64,000 nt of DNA from contig CM066035.1 in NCBI GenBank assembly GCA_033557465.1, positions 916,432,235-916,496,234 on the forward strand, given 5' to 3'. The notes beneath the pieces are model-generated. The model made no database searches and was not told the origin of the DNA. It saw only the letters and a list, made by a program, of their open reading frames with translations. Source of the stretch: Ichthyophis bannanicus (lineage: Eukaryota > Chordata > Amphibia > Gymnophiona > Ichthyophiidae). The translations under genes were made by a program, and so were the position numbers. Shown here piece after piece: positions 43,363 through 53,892 of this stretch. How positions within the stretch are numbered: the stretch's first letter is position 1; every line of letters starts with the position of its first letter.

Positions 43363-43625
43363 TTACAACTGTCATAATCTGCCATGTTATAGGGACAGTA
43401 CTTTTGTTTTAACTGTTATACAATCTGTGTTAGTTGAATTACTGAAGTATTCTGCTTAGTTTTTAAACCCTTTGTTGTACAAGTTAAGATGTTCTATGTA
43501 AAAAGTTATTATTGTTCTATGTAAAACAAGCTCTGCATTGTTGACTGTTGTTGATTGTACACCGCAACTGATCGCTGGAAGATGCGGTATATAAATAAGT
43601 GTTAAATAAATAAATAAATAAATAG
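43363..43625 (+). mobile_element. 3' UTR and tail of the L2 LINE interrupted by Ngaro-1
   Basis: L2 3' UTR ending GATGCGGTATATAAATAAG and AAATAAATAAATAAATA. It joins to the L2 sequence ending at 36836. Confidence 0.82.
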
Positions 43626-44219
43626 AACTTGCAATTTAATTCAGACACATGTACAAGACAAATAATTTTCTAGTAATCGTGTCAATATTACAATAAAACA
43701 TTTTCAACATGAAATCAGGAAGATTTTGTTTTTTTATATATAAAACCATTCTCAAAGATGTGAGTTTTTAAGAGAGACTCAGATCTGACCTCAGGTGGAG
43801 CAAGATGTACAGTCTCAGGAAGGCTATTCCAGACACCTAGTGCTGCAGGTTAGAAAGTGTTAGTTTGGAGTTAGCAATGGAGGGGAAGGGCACAAATAAT
43901 ATAAGTAGAGATCACAATGAGGGACATAGGAAGAAACAAGAGAGGAGAGTTAGCGGTTTGAAATGTGGAAGAATTAGAGAGCCAACTCTGAGTTATGAGA
44001 ATAGGGGTAATATGATCAGCATAATGCTGGAGGAAAATAAGGCCTCTATGATTTCTCTCCTGAATAAAGCAATTTGATTGCTGTGTTAGTTCACTTCCTT
44101 AAGTACATAGAAGAAAAGGTCAGCAAACAAGTTTTAGGTGATGGCATGTTTTATTGGACTAATGCTGCATATGTAATCAGGTTTTGAGAATTATACTAGT
44201 TTAGAAACCCGTGGCTCAG
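43626..44219. other. unannotated, partly dispersed-repeat-like
   Basis: AT-rich. The stretch at 43740-43870 (TCAGGAAGGCTATTCCAGAC and neighbours) resembles the distal part of the 17305 repeat family. No gene. Confidence 0.35.
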
Positions 44220-44640
44220 TTACCACTGAGGAAAAAGAGTAGCAATCATGTGACACCACTGTTAAAGCAGCTTTATTGGCTTCTAATTGGTTATCATGTA
44301 TGATTTAGGATGCATAGTTTGATCCATAGGGCTTTAAATCAGGGTTGTCCAATGTACCTTAGTGAGAAACTAGCCCCCTATATCCCAGTAAGATTGCTTC
44401 AGTCATCCCAACAAGGCTATTTGTAATTGGTATCTGTGGTGAAGCCAGCGAGCATTTGAACATATTGAACCAAATGTTCCTTAGTGAGGAACGGATAGAA
44501 CTCACTTCCTATAGATGTTCAGTTGGGGAAAGAATATCTTTGATTTTGAAAGAAACTCAAAACATGATTGCTTGGTACATTTTTTTTGGGAGTGGCTGAT
44601 AACTGGTAGACTTACAGTTAGATTTAAAGGGATAGGTCTT
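44220..44640 (+). pseudogene. old L2-like LINE RT C-terminus
   Basis: Conceptual reading shows HVTPLLKQLYWL, LIHRALNQGCPMYLSEKLAPY and WNSLPIDV-like remnants, the C-terminal region of L2-group RTs, broken by several stops. Decayed well beyond the other L2 copies. Confidence 0.6.
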
Positions 44641-44654
44641 TTTAATAATCTATT

Positions 44655-45025
44655 CAGCTGATATTCAGCAATGGCTTTCAAAGCGCCTGGCTGCCGCTGC
44701 TTTATTTATAACCAGATATCAGCACAAGAGCTTATTCAGCGTCAGTGCTGAATATCCAGTTTCACCGGACAGAGTGCTGGCTATCCAATTAGCAGTGATA
44801 TTCAGCCACTAGCTGGATAGCCAAAATCGGATAAAGTTAGGACAGCCCTTAATCCATCCTGACTTTATGAGGCTTAGCTGTCTGGTTAGCGACCGAATAT
44901 TGCTGCTAACTGGATAGCTGCCGCAACCACCCTGCTTTGCCCTGGTTTTAACTGGGCATCTTTTCTGTGGTCTGTTGCAGTATTCAGTGGCCCTATCCGG
45001 ATAGTGCCACTGAATATCGGGCTTG
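44655..45025. repeat. GATATTCAG-type dispersed element, third copy
   Basis: Shares GATATTCAGC, TGGTTAGCGACCGAATAT and CACTGAATATCGGGC with the TIR element at 28315-28812. Ends are not sharply defined. Confidence 0.55.
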
Positions 45026-45055
45026 CCAAGATTTAGCCAATTAGCAGATGCCACA

Positions 45056-45628
45056 AGGACCTCTATCACACCCTACATGGAGGAAGTACACAGAGACCAA
45101 TTTCTCAGCAATACTCACAAAATCTTTATTACAGGATCCTTTTCTCAGCATAAATTCTTCACACACAAATTCTACTTACAGGTACAAGGTAGCTACTATA
45201 TAGGGATAGACAGAAGAGAAAGGTTAATGGAGCGATTCAGCACACTGTCACCTCCGTGGCAGGGCTCAATAAACTCCACAGTTTCTCCTTTGTCGCAGTC
45301 TGTTTTTTATACAGTTTTTTTCTGAAAGGTTGGCAGAATAACAATGGTTAGTTCATTTCTACAGCTGTGTTTCCCTTGATACCTTTTTGCACAGGATTTG
45401 CATGATTTTACTTTCCCAAGGTTCAGGTAGCATAAAGAACATTATGTCACCTTCCCAAGGCCAGTGCCTAGTCAGATCGTACTCCCTGGTTCCTCCTCAT
45501 GACTCTTTCTTGTTTCATTTTGTGTAATCTGGTTTCCTTAGCAAAGCACCCTGGATTAGTAACATTTCATTTCACACTCAGGATTTTTTTTCAAGCTGTC
45601 AGCAATTCATCTTTTTCTTTTCCCCTGA
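45056..45628 (-). mobile_element. LTR-like sequence (possible solo LTR), interrupted by DIRS-D
   Basis: On the minus strand the order suits a retroviral-type LTR: a U3-like AT/AG-rich part, TATAAAAAAC at about 45302-45311, about 170 bases of R-like sequence, AATAAA at 45125-45130 and a short U5-like end near 45060. The rest of U3 may continue beyond DIRS-D at 50739-50920. No internal coding sequence is present and I could not place terminal TG/CA or a target duplication. Confidence 0.4.
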
Positions 45629-45790
45629 ATCTCCAGGAACAAGCAGGAATGAGTCTTCACATATGGGGTTCGTCGGCGCCGACGGAGCCCGCACGGGAAT
45701 GCTCCCCAGCATCCAATCAGAAGGCTTTTGGGAGCATCCCTCGCACCTGCGCGGTAGCTTCCCGCCCTTCCCACTGCCTCTCCCCAGTTT
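45629..45790 (+). repeat. left inverted terminal repeat of DIRS-D
   Basis: Starts ATCTCCAGGAACAAGCAGG. Reverse complement of 50552-50705, for example GCGGTAGCTTCCCGCCCTTC against its mate. Confidence 0.9.
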
Positions 45791-45993
45791 TCGTTTTTCC
45801 GCGGAGCCGACAGGACGTACCTCCTGTCACTGCAGAAACTTTTCTTCTTTTCTTGTTTCCTGTGGTCGCGGTTTTTTTCCCGCTGACTCTGGCACCGCTG
45901 GTGCCCCCTTTTTCCTTATTTTTTTGTTTTCCTTTATTTTCCTTCGAGGAGCATCCTCCTCGTGTTATTCTGAGGCCTACCGGGCTTTCCAGC

Positions 45994-48738
45994 ATGGAGC
46001 CTTCTTCCCCTAAGAAGTGCCCCCACTGTGGAGACGTTGTCTTCTTCTTCGACTCCAACGCCTGGTGTCTCTCCTGTTTGGGCCCTGACCCCTTCTCCCC
46101 CGGTTCCCCGGGCTTCAGCGTCGGGAGAAGACCCTCCCTGTTTCGAGTGTCCCTCGATGACGTCTTTCTCTCTGAGGTGCGGTCGTCGGCTTTCTCTCAT
46201 CGCCAGGATCAGGTAACCCAACAACAGTCTGTTAAGACTAACTGAGCCTTGAGGGGTGAGTCTCATGCGCTGCATGACGACGGCTCCGGCCTTCCCCTCC
46301 AGTCCCTTACACCCCAGAGAGAGTCTTCGGGCTCCAGAGCCTCCACGGGGTTTCGGGTTGTTCCTGAGGTTCGCTCCTCACAGAACATTCCCGAGCCATG
46401 CCCGAGGGTGGCACCCGCTTCAAGCGGTGCAGATCCCTCGGCATCGGCGCCGGCGTCGAGTGTTCCACTCTTCGCCAGGGACTGTCAGCTGGTGTCCTCG
46501 GTGCCTTCGGGGCCGATCGACTCGACCCAGTCTGGCTCTACGGCATCCCGGCCCTGCGCGGGGGCGGTACTCGCTTTCGGCGGTGCCGATTCCCCGGCAT
46601 CGGCGTCGGTGTCGAGTGTTCCACTCTTCACCGGGGATCGTCAGACCAACCTGACCCGGTATGGCGTGCCCACACCCCTGCCATGCGCGGAGGTGGTGAC
46701 CGCTTCGAGCGGGACCAAGTCCTCGGCATCGGCGTCGGAGTCGGTGGCCCCACTCCCCGCCGGGGATCGGCACCGGGTGCCCTCGGTTCCGTCAGGGCCG
46801 ATCGACTCGTCCCCGGCTTCCGCGGGGGCGGTACTGGCCTTGAGCGGCTCTGCCCCTTCGGCGGCGGTCTCGGGAACAAGGGCCCCGTTCTTTGCCAGGG
46901 GTTGCCTCCGGGCTCCACCTGCGGAGCCGATCGATCTATCCCGGTCGGGCGGGTCGGCACCCCCATCTTGCGTGGGGCCGGGGCCTCCCCTGGACGCCAC
47001 CGACCTCCCGGCATCTACGCGGGCGTCGAGTGCTCCACTCGTCACTAGAGTTTGCCCGCAGGACCCGGGACCTTCGGTCGAGTCGACCCAAAGAAGCACC
47101 ACGGCCGCGGAGCCGGGGCTGGGCGTCTCGCTCCCCGCCGGGGCTCGTCAGCGGGTTACCTGGGTACCCTCGAGGCCGCGTAGTATGCCCCGTAAGGGTT
47201 TCCCGCTCAATAAAACAGGCGCGGGCAGAACCCCGGCGCCTAGAAGGGCCTCTCTCCCGACGTCGGAGCCGACTTCGGGTGTTTCCCTCTTCGCCGAGTT
47301 TCGGCCTAGGAAGCCCTCGTTGCCCTCGGCACCGATCGTCGCGACCCCGACTCCATTCACGGGAGTGGCAGCACCGGCGCGGCCGCCGACACCGGGGCCC
47401 CCTAAGGAGGCGTCGCTCGGTTCGATGCCCAGCCTCGAATCGATCTCCAGTCTGGAAAGCGTGGCTCCGACGCATTTCGGATCCGACCCCGGTCTCTTCC
47501 GACGGCGCAGTGCTGCACTCTCCTGCTCTCCAGCTGCCTCGGCACCACTCCAGCCGCCTTTGCGGATTGCCCCGGGGGCGGCCCCGCCCCCGGAGTCAGG
47601 GCCGAGGCCGAGTCCCGCAGGCCCGTCGGGGACGTCGCTCCCTTCGATGCCCCGCTTGGAGTCAATCCCGGGCTCTGACGATGCAGTACTGACTGCCTCG
47701 AATTGGGACTGTCAGTACCCTCCTCTGTTTAGAGCGATTCCTCCCGTGCACCAGCACGGTGGGTCCCCTGGTGTTCAAGCGGGCCCCTCCACCTCAGCCC
47801 CCCCCGGGATAGCCCCTCTGGGAGAGCCGTCTTTTCAGGACTTCCTCCTTGACATGGCGGACTTGCTCGCCATTCCTATCCCGGGCCCTTCGCTAAGTCC
47901 GGGTCCTGCGGAACAGGCAGCCGTAATGCTTCCTCTACATCCCTCCCTGCGGGATCTCCTGCTCGGGATTTGGCGCTCGCCCTTACAGGTACCGGCGCCG
48001 CCTACAGCCATGCATGCCCGGTATCGGGTGCCCCCCTCTCCGGGTTTCCAGACGCACCAGTTTCCCCATCATTCCATTGTGGTGGAATCGGCCCTGAGGA
48101 AGGTTGGAAGCAAGAAGAAGCACTCTTCCTGCCCCCCGAATCGTGCATCTAAAGCTCTGGACAACTTTGGGCGGCGAACCTTCCAAACGTCCATGTTGGC
48201 TTCCAGGATTCTCTCATATATTTTCTATATGAGCCTGGCGCTTCGGGAGGTCACCGAGAGGTTATCTCTTTTGTCTCCCTTTGTGTCGGCCCCTCGGGCC
48301 CCTGACTATTCCTTGCTTCTTTACCATTGCAGGAATATCTCTTGGTTTCTTTCTCGGGCTGCTGTGGACTCTTTTGAGTCAATTAGCAGGTCCTCTGCTG
48401 TCGCCATAGGGGCGCGTTGTACAGCCTGGTTGCAGGCTTCCAACTTGTGCAGCTGGGCACAACATAATCTGGGTAATTCCCCGTGCACCGGGGAGAACCT
48501 CTTCAATGGCGAGGCTTTGCGTCAGGTTGCTCAGTGCTCCGCCGACCTGTTTGGCACTGGCCGCCCGCGGCCCTCCCCCTCTCCCGGGGGTAATAAATGT
48601 CCTTCCCGACCCTCCTTTCTGAAGAAGAGGAAGTTTCATCCCTCTGCCCACCTGCCGGGTGCGCCCATGCCAGGGACGTCTCACACCGGTCGGCAGTGCC
48701 AGGGCTCGCGCCAGGCTGCCCATGCCAAGCAGCCTTAG
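45994..48738 (+). CDS. DIRS-D gag-like protein, one in-frame TGA
   Basis: ATG 45994 (MEPSSPKKCPHCGDVV) opens a frame with a Cys cluster (CPHC, then WCLSCLGPD) like the gag start of B and C. A TGA at 46243-46245 interrupts it, and the same frame then runs open for 829 codons to TAG at 48736-48738. The middle (about 46400-47060) is a degenerate series of Ser/Ala/Pro-rich repeats of roughly 40-52 residues around SSVPLF and VPSGPIDS. The C-terminal block (HHSIVVESALRKVGSKKKHS, FQTSMLASRIL, FLSRAAVDSFES, TGENLFNGEALR) aligns with gag of A, B and C, followed by a basic Ser/Pro-rich tail. Likely role: RNA packaging. The lone TGA could be a mutation, a readthrough site or an assembly error. Confidence 0.8.
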
Positions 48739-50376
48739 GCTCCGGTATGCGGCAGTTTGCGCTTAACTCCTCTTACCAGAAGTTACTGTCCAGTTCTACA
48801 CTGGGGTTCTTTTCAGTGTGACAAGCGGTTCGGCTGCTTGATTGGAGGTATGGAGCCCCCTCCCCCGGGGGGGGGGGCCCTTCCCACACTAGGTTAGCCT
48901 GGCTCCTCAGGGCCATGCTAGTCTTCTTCGGACTTACCCTCGGGTACATCCCTCGGATTCCCCTCTGCCTGGTTCCCCCGGATTGAGGGGATCGCGCACC
49001 AAATCTCCTTCTCCCAGTGTAGGCCTTGGCCGCTACTCTCCGAGCACGGCCCGAACCAATCCTCGACAGGGCCAGACCACCCCCCCCCCCCCTGGTCTGT
49101 GTCTCCGCTCTTGCAGAGAAACCCCTGGGTCTGTCAGGTTACGGTGGACAGGAGTCCCTGCACTCTTCAGAGCGGCGGAGGACATTGGCTCTACCCCCGA
49201 GGGTTTTTTTTATATAGGCCGGAGATGACCCCCACGGTCACGCCGTGGCTATAGGGTTTTCTATCCTCCTGCCTTCCCTGTGGTACGGAGGACACGTTTT
49301 TTTTTTTTGCGTGGCTGTCAGGTGGACGCCTCAGGGGCCTACGTACTCCTGATGTGCTCCTCCCCAACTGATCTGGCGGTCACGCAACCATACTGCTACT
49401 CTCGCCGATCTGCCCTGCACCACGCACATCGGCCCATCACTTTGGATGGCCCTTCCCCCCGCCACCTTCCAGGTGAGCGCCCTCCTGTGGATCAAGGGCC
49501 GGTCCGAGTTGGCAGTATTGTTCTCACGTGTGCATACCGGTTTAGTAACCTGGGTGGGTGCTCCCGGGCCCACCTATAGCCCGATATACATCTATACCTG
49601 TTATTGGATATATATCGGTACAGGTGGGCGCTTTTGGGAAATGTTATAGCGCCCTGTGTCTTACCGACTATCTCCCAATTGTCGGTACTGACGTTTTGTT
49701 ATTTCTTACGGGGTCCGGCCGGCCCGCTTGTCTGCGTTCTGCGGCTCGGGTGCTCAGACTGGTTATGCTTAAACTTGCTGTGAAGTCAACAGCCCCTTGG
49801 TTTATGCCTCCTTGTCTGGAGGTTTTCGAACCCAATGTCTTCCTATCCCTTGCCGGCTAGGGTAGACAGTGTACCCCTCGGTATCCCGGGGTACACTCCT
49901 GTTCTTCTCCGGGCTGGGTTCTCCCATATCGGTCAGTCTTCTGCTTAGTCCTCCGGATTGGGGACTCTGCTCCTACTGGAGTTCTCAGCTTCTCTTAGAG
50001 CTCCTCGTGAAGACCTGCCGTCTTTCCGGTGCCGGTTGACACCTGCGTCTCCAGCCCGCCCGGACTGGGAACTTTGTCCTCTCTGCAGTGAAGTTCCCTT
50101 GAAGACTTCGCTACTGCATCTACAGTACCCGTCGCAGCTCTGCCTTCTACAATCCAGTAGGTAAGCTCTAGATTGTGCTAGATCATTAACGGTTTAATGA
50201 TATTTGACGTGGTTTTGAAGACTCCCCTGTAGTCTTCGGTTGCTGTGCCTTGGCAGCTCTTCTCAACTCCTACCCTCCATCCCTCAGGGGATGCCGGGGA
50301 TCCAGGTTGGGTGATGCCGCCCTGTCCAGGGGCGCGCATTCTGGGATCTCCTCTGGCACCCTCAGCTAGGGAGTCC
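48739..50376 (+). other. non-coding interior of DIRS-D
   Basis: About 1.6 kb without recognisable RT, RNase H or recombinase motifs. It holds poly-C and poly-T runs (about 49080 and 49299) and short frames with no family match. It occupies the place where the polymerase and recombinase genes sit in B and C. Confidence 0.6.
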
Positions 50377-50474
50377 CCATATGTGAAGACTCATTCCTGC
50401 TTGTTCCTGGAGATAGCACAGTTACTTACCTGTAACAGGTGATCTCCTGAACAGCAGGAATTAGTCTTCACAAC
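50377..50474. repeat. internal complementary region of DIRS-D
   Basis: CCTGGAGATAGCACAG, then TTACCTGTAACAGGTGAT, then the ITR-like AGCAGGAATTAGTCTTCAC. It matches D's own fused ends, so D kept a working end-repair template. Confidence 0.85.
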
Positions 50475-50551
50475 CCACCCACCTCCCCTAGGAGTTGTAA
50501 CTCTCTCTCTCTCTCTCTTCCTTCCTCTCTTCTGTCTCAGCTATTAAACGC

Positions 50552-50738
50552 AACTGGGGAGAGGCAGTGGGAAGGGCGGGAAGCTACCGCGCAGGCGCGA
50601 GGGATGCTCCCAAAAGCCTTCTGATTGGATGCTGGGGAGCATTCCCGTGCGGGCTCCGTCGGCGCCGATGAACCCCCATATGTGAAGACTAATTCCTGCT
50701 GTTCCGGAGATCACCTGTTACAGGTAAGTAACTGTGCT
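50552..50738 (-). repeat. right inverted terminal repeat of DIRS-D
   Basis: Reverse complement of the left ITR plus the extension CACCTGTTACAGGTAAGTAA and ACTGTGCT. A CT microsatellite at 50502-50518 lies just before it. Confidence 0.9.
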
Positions 50739-51902
50739 TTCTTCTGTTGGCCTAATTGTGGTTAAGGGTCCAGGCAGGCTTGTGGCCTGTATCTAGGCCT
50801 GCCTCACAGGCCTAGAGGAATTGAACTCATCAGAAGAATCTGAGTATTCTCTCTGTGCTTGCAATGCACGATACGCGTACCGATCGATATCCACTGTCCT
50901 GGCTTGTGTCCGATTCCCTACACTTCTAACCGCCTAAACCCTTTTGAATGTGCCCTCTTATTTTTATTTGTGAATTTTATATTGTACCTTGCTTTGGATA
51001 AGACTGCTAAAGCATGTAATTAAGTGGGATAAATAAATTTATAAATTAAGCACTCTCTTACATCAGTTCAAAATGAGTTAAAAGTGATCTAATTCTGAGG
51101 GGAATGTAATTTGTTACTCAGGTTGTAGGTCACTGCAGAATATTATTGCTTAAATACTTATTTTCTGGCCTTTGTTTACTTCATTGCTAAGGATTATTTT
51201 TTATCAATAAGTGTTATTAGATTTTCCCCAGGGGCCAGATTCCTTTAATTCTGGATTGCACCAGTGTCCACACTGGTAAAAAGATTTGCTGAAGATGTAA
51301 TTTATTGGAAATGCATTGTCAATTAGCTTTATCAGCCAATGCTTAATGAGTTGCCAGCTAATTGAATTCCACTGTTGGCTGTGTATTCTCAGACCATTGA
51401 TTATAAAGTTCAGTGAAGTCCTTACTATGGTGAAATTGTTGAATTATCATATGCCTGGACAGATAATCAATACAGAGAGATGATCTAAAACTCAGCTTCA
51501 GCCTAAAGCTTGCACCTGTCTGGACATGCAATTGGATGGAACAGAGAGTGCAAAGTTCTGAGTTCCTGACACATTGTTTAAAACTAATTGTGTACCCTTA
51601 GAACATGTAACTTCCCCAAAAACAAACCCACATCATTATCAACAAAACAATAATCTTCAGAGCCACAAAGGAACCAGATAGTGCTTCAGCAGTTAAGAGG
51701 AAATATTCAGTGGTAGATGCATAAATACAGTGGGAAATACAGTGTTACTCCAGGAACCCTTTGCCAATCAAGAATGGACACATGATGAATGGTTAAGGAG
51801 GGGTGAACTGAAACCAAAGGATGAGAAGTTGATATTACAGCCCAGGACAGTGGCTTATGGACAAGATGGTTTATAGCAAGCACTGAAAAAATTGGCAACA
51901 CA
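50739..51902. other. unannotated interval with LINE-tail and repeat fragments
   Basis: No gene. 50938-51050 resembles a LINE 3' tail (TTGTACCTTGCTTTGGATAA, then GGGATAAATAAATTTATAAA). 51690-51712 (AAGAGGAAATATTCAGTGGTA) recurs at 28897-28925. 50739-50920 may be the missing end of the LTR-like sequence. Confidence 0.35.
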
Positions 51903-52040
51903 GATTATTTATTTTATTTATTTATTTATATTCTCTTATATACCGCGCTATTCTGCATCAGTGCGGTTTACATTGAACAAACTGAAATTACATTGAACAG
52001 GGCATTATAACTTGGAGATAACTATTTTACAGGGAACATG
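51903..52040 (-). mobile_element. L2 3' end fragment
   Basis: Reverse complement of the 27980-28110 fragment: tail of TTTATTTATTTATATTCTC, ATACCGCGC block, then GTTTACATTGAACAAACTG and CAGGGAACATG. Confidence 0.8.
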
Positions 52041-52121
52041 TTATGTTGATTCTGTAAGAAAGACCTGGAAACGGTGACTTACCTCATAGCTGGCTGTGAA
52101 GTTCTGATTGCAGAAAATTTA
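52041..52121 (+). pseudogene. RLE-type LINE fragment, left part (split by Ngaro-2)
   Basis: Encodes CKKDLETVTYLIAGCEVLIA followed by ENL. The Cys and hydrophobic-x-GC pattern is the zinc-binding C-x-x-C...H-x-C region that precedes the restriction-like endonuclease in R2/R4-type LINEs. The frame resumes at 58886 as YTERHNKVVCLILW. Confidence 0.75.
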
Positions 52122-52514
52122 TTAACCAGGTATGGCGGACGTGTCCCTCTCCCCCCCCCCCCCGACCCAAACATTCCCCCCTCCCCCCTTTTCCCTTCAA
52201 ATAACCACCACAGAATTCAGTTATTGGCAAAACAACTGGTCGCAGCTTTATTGAACAAGCACAACATAACCTTACAACCATAACTGCATAACTTACGATT
52301 CCGGCAGCGGGACAATCCCTCACCAGCCATATGGGTAGCAAAGTGAGTTCCTTCCCGCCTCCGCCGAGAACCGTTCCCCAGCAATTCCATTCCCCTCTTC
52401 CGGCTTCGCCATATTACTAGCAAAAGCCGAGGGCTTCTCCGGGTCGGGGGTACCCCCACCCCCACCCTGCATATTGCCATGCCTCCGGACCCCAGACACC
52501 TCCGGGATCCCGCC
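52122..52514 (-). repeat. Ngaro-2 split direct repeat B2
   Basis: Matches 52816-53202 with minor changes and a longer C run at 52146-52162. Confidence 0.9.
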
Positions 52515-52583
52515 CCCCCCCACCAGCTGCAACCCCCCGCCCACCGCGCCCCGCACCCCATCACAGGGAGGGAGGGAGGGTAT

Positions 52584-52815
52584 GCCCGTCCTTTTCCCAG
52601 CTCCGAAGGACTGGCGTCTGCCTGCACGCTCGCTCCCTAGCCACCTCGCACCCGCCGACCTCATTGGCTCCCGTGGCCGCCCGGGCCCGCGGGAGCCAAT
52701 GAATTTAAATGTAAGCTCCCCGCGGGCACGCGCCTCGTGCCACCTACGGGGACCTGCGCCACTCCGCTCCCCCGGTTACATGCGGCCGCCGGGCACGTGG
52801 GCCCAGGGCCTTCAA
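52584..52815 (-). repeat. Ngaro-2 split direct repeat A2
   Basis: Matches A1 at 58654-58885 with a few substitutions, ending CCTTCAA. Confidence 0.9.
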
Positions 52816-53202
52816 TTAACCAGGTATGGCGGACGTGTCCCTCTCCCCCACAACCCAAACATTCCCCCCTCCCCCCTTTTCCCTTCAAATAACCACCACA
52901 GAATTCAGTTATTGGCAAAACAACTGGTCGCAGCTTTATTGAACAAGCACAACATAACCTTACAACCATAACTGCATAACTTACGATTCCGGCAGCGGGA
53001 CAATCCCTCACCAGCCATATGGGTAGCAAAGTGAGTTCCTTCCCGCCTCCGCCGAGAACCGTTCCCCAGCAATTCCATTCCCCTCTTCCGGCTTCGCCAT
53101 ATTACTAGCAAAAGCCGAGGGCTTCTCCTGGTCGGGGGTACCCCCACCCCCGCCCTGCATATTGCCATGCCTCCGGACCCCGGACACCTCCGGGATCCCG
53201 CC
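52816..53202 (-). repeat. Ngaro-2 split direct repeat B1
   Basis: Second B copy, directly abutting A2. The hydrolase coding end overlaps its border. Confidence 0.9.
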
Positions 53203-53860
53203 ACGGGCTCAGAGACACCTGTCCCTGAGCCCCCCCCCCACAAAGTTCAAAGCTGCGACCAGCCACACCGTCCGACACAGCCAACTCCAAGGCCTCCTGC
53301 CCATCATTCAGGAGTAAATCCATTCCAACCGGTGAAAGATGTACTCCATCCGAACGATACAGGCCCGCACATTCGACCTCCACCCAGGGATGCAAAATCT
53401 GGTAACCCCCATGTGCCCCCACCCAACGGCCAATTTGTCGATTAACCTCAACCAACCCACGGGACCACCGCCGGTGACCCCAGCAAGCAGGCCTGGGAAT
53501 TATGTCGGACCAGAACAATACAATACCGGGGAACATTAACAAGACTTCCCCCAAATCCCGCTGAGCCGCTCTAATCAGCTGTTTGACTGTCCAAGACCCC
53601 AAATCATTGCCGCCGAGATGGAGCAACAAGCACCCCGGGGATCCTCTGACGCGCTGATGGTGCCGGAGCAAAGGCAGGAGCTGCAACCAACGAAGGCCGC
53701 GCTCGCCCAGCCATTATAATGCCACCTCTTCAGCCTGCAGTCCAAGGTTCGCCCCGAGCGGCCGTACAGCTGCCTGCCTGCCGGCCCAATACACAAAAGA
53801 ATGGCCGATTATCCAGCAGGCAACCGCCGTTGGAATCCCATCTAAAAGAAAAAACACAGT
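53105..53860 (-). pseudogene. SGNH/GDSL-type hydrolase of Ngaro-2, one stop
   Basis: WIIGHSFVYWAGRQAAVRP (block I), GANLGLQAEEVAL, a stop at 53714-53716 (Ser/Trp context in Ngaro-1), then MQLLPLLRHHQRV, LLLHLGGNDLG (GxND) and SDGVHLSPVGMDLLLN (Asp-x-x-His). Motifs and spacing agree with the open copy in Ngaro-1. The C terminus runs into repeat B1. Confidence 0.82.
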
Positions 53861-53892
53861 TAGCACCCCGAACCCAAGACCCATACAGCCAG

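Larger units (their letters stand above)
45629..50738 (+). mobile_element. DIRS-type element D, gag-only (non-autonomous)
   Basis: Bounded by DIRS inverted terminal repeats (left 45629-45790, right 50552-50738) and with an internal complementary region (50377-50474). The ITR keeps the CATATG and CGTCGGCGCCGACG landmarks of A-C but is otherwise a distinct family. It has a gag ORF but no RT, RNase H or recombinase motif in any frame between 48739 and 50377. Confidence 0.88.

Noticed and set aside
50160..50170. Splice donor (CAGTAGGTAAGC) in DIRS-D suggesting an intron
   Set aside because: No acceptor or downstream coding part that would make use of it.
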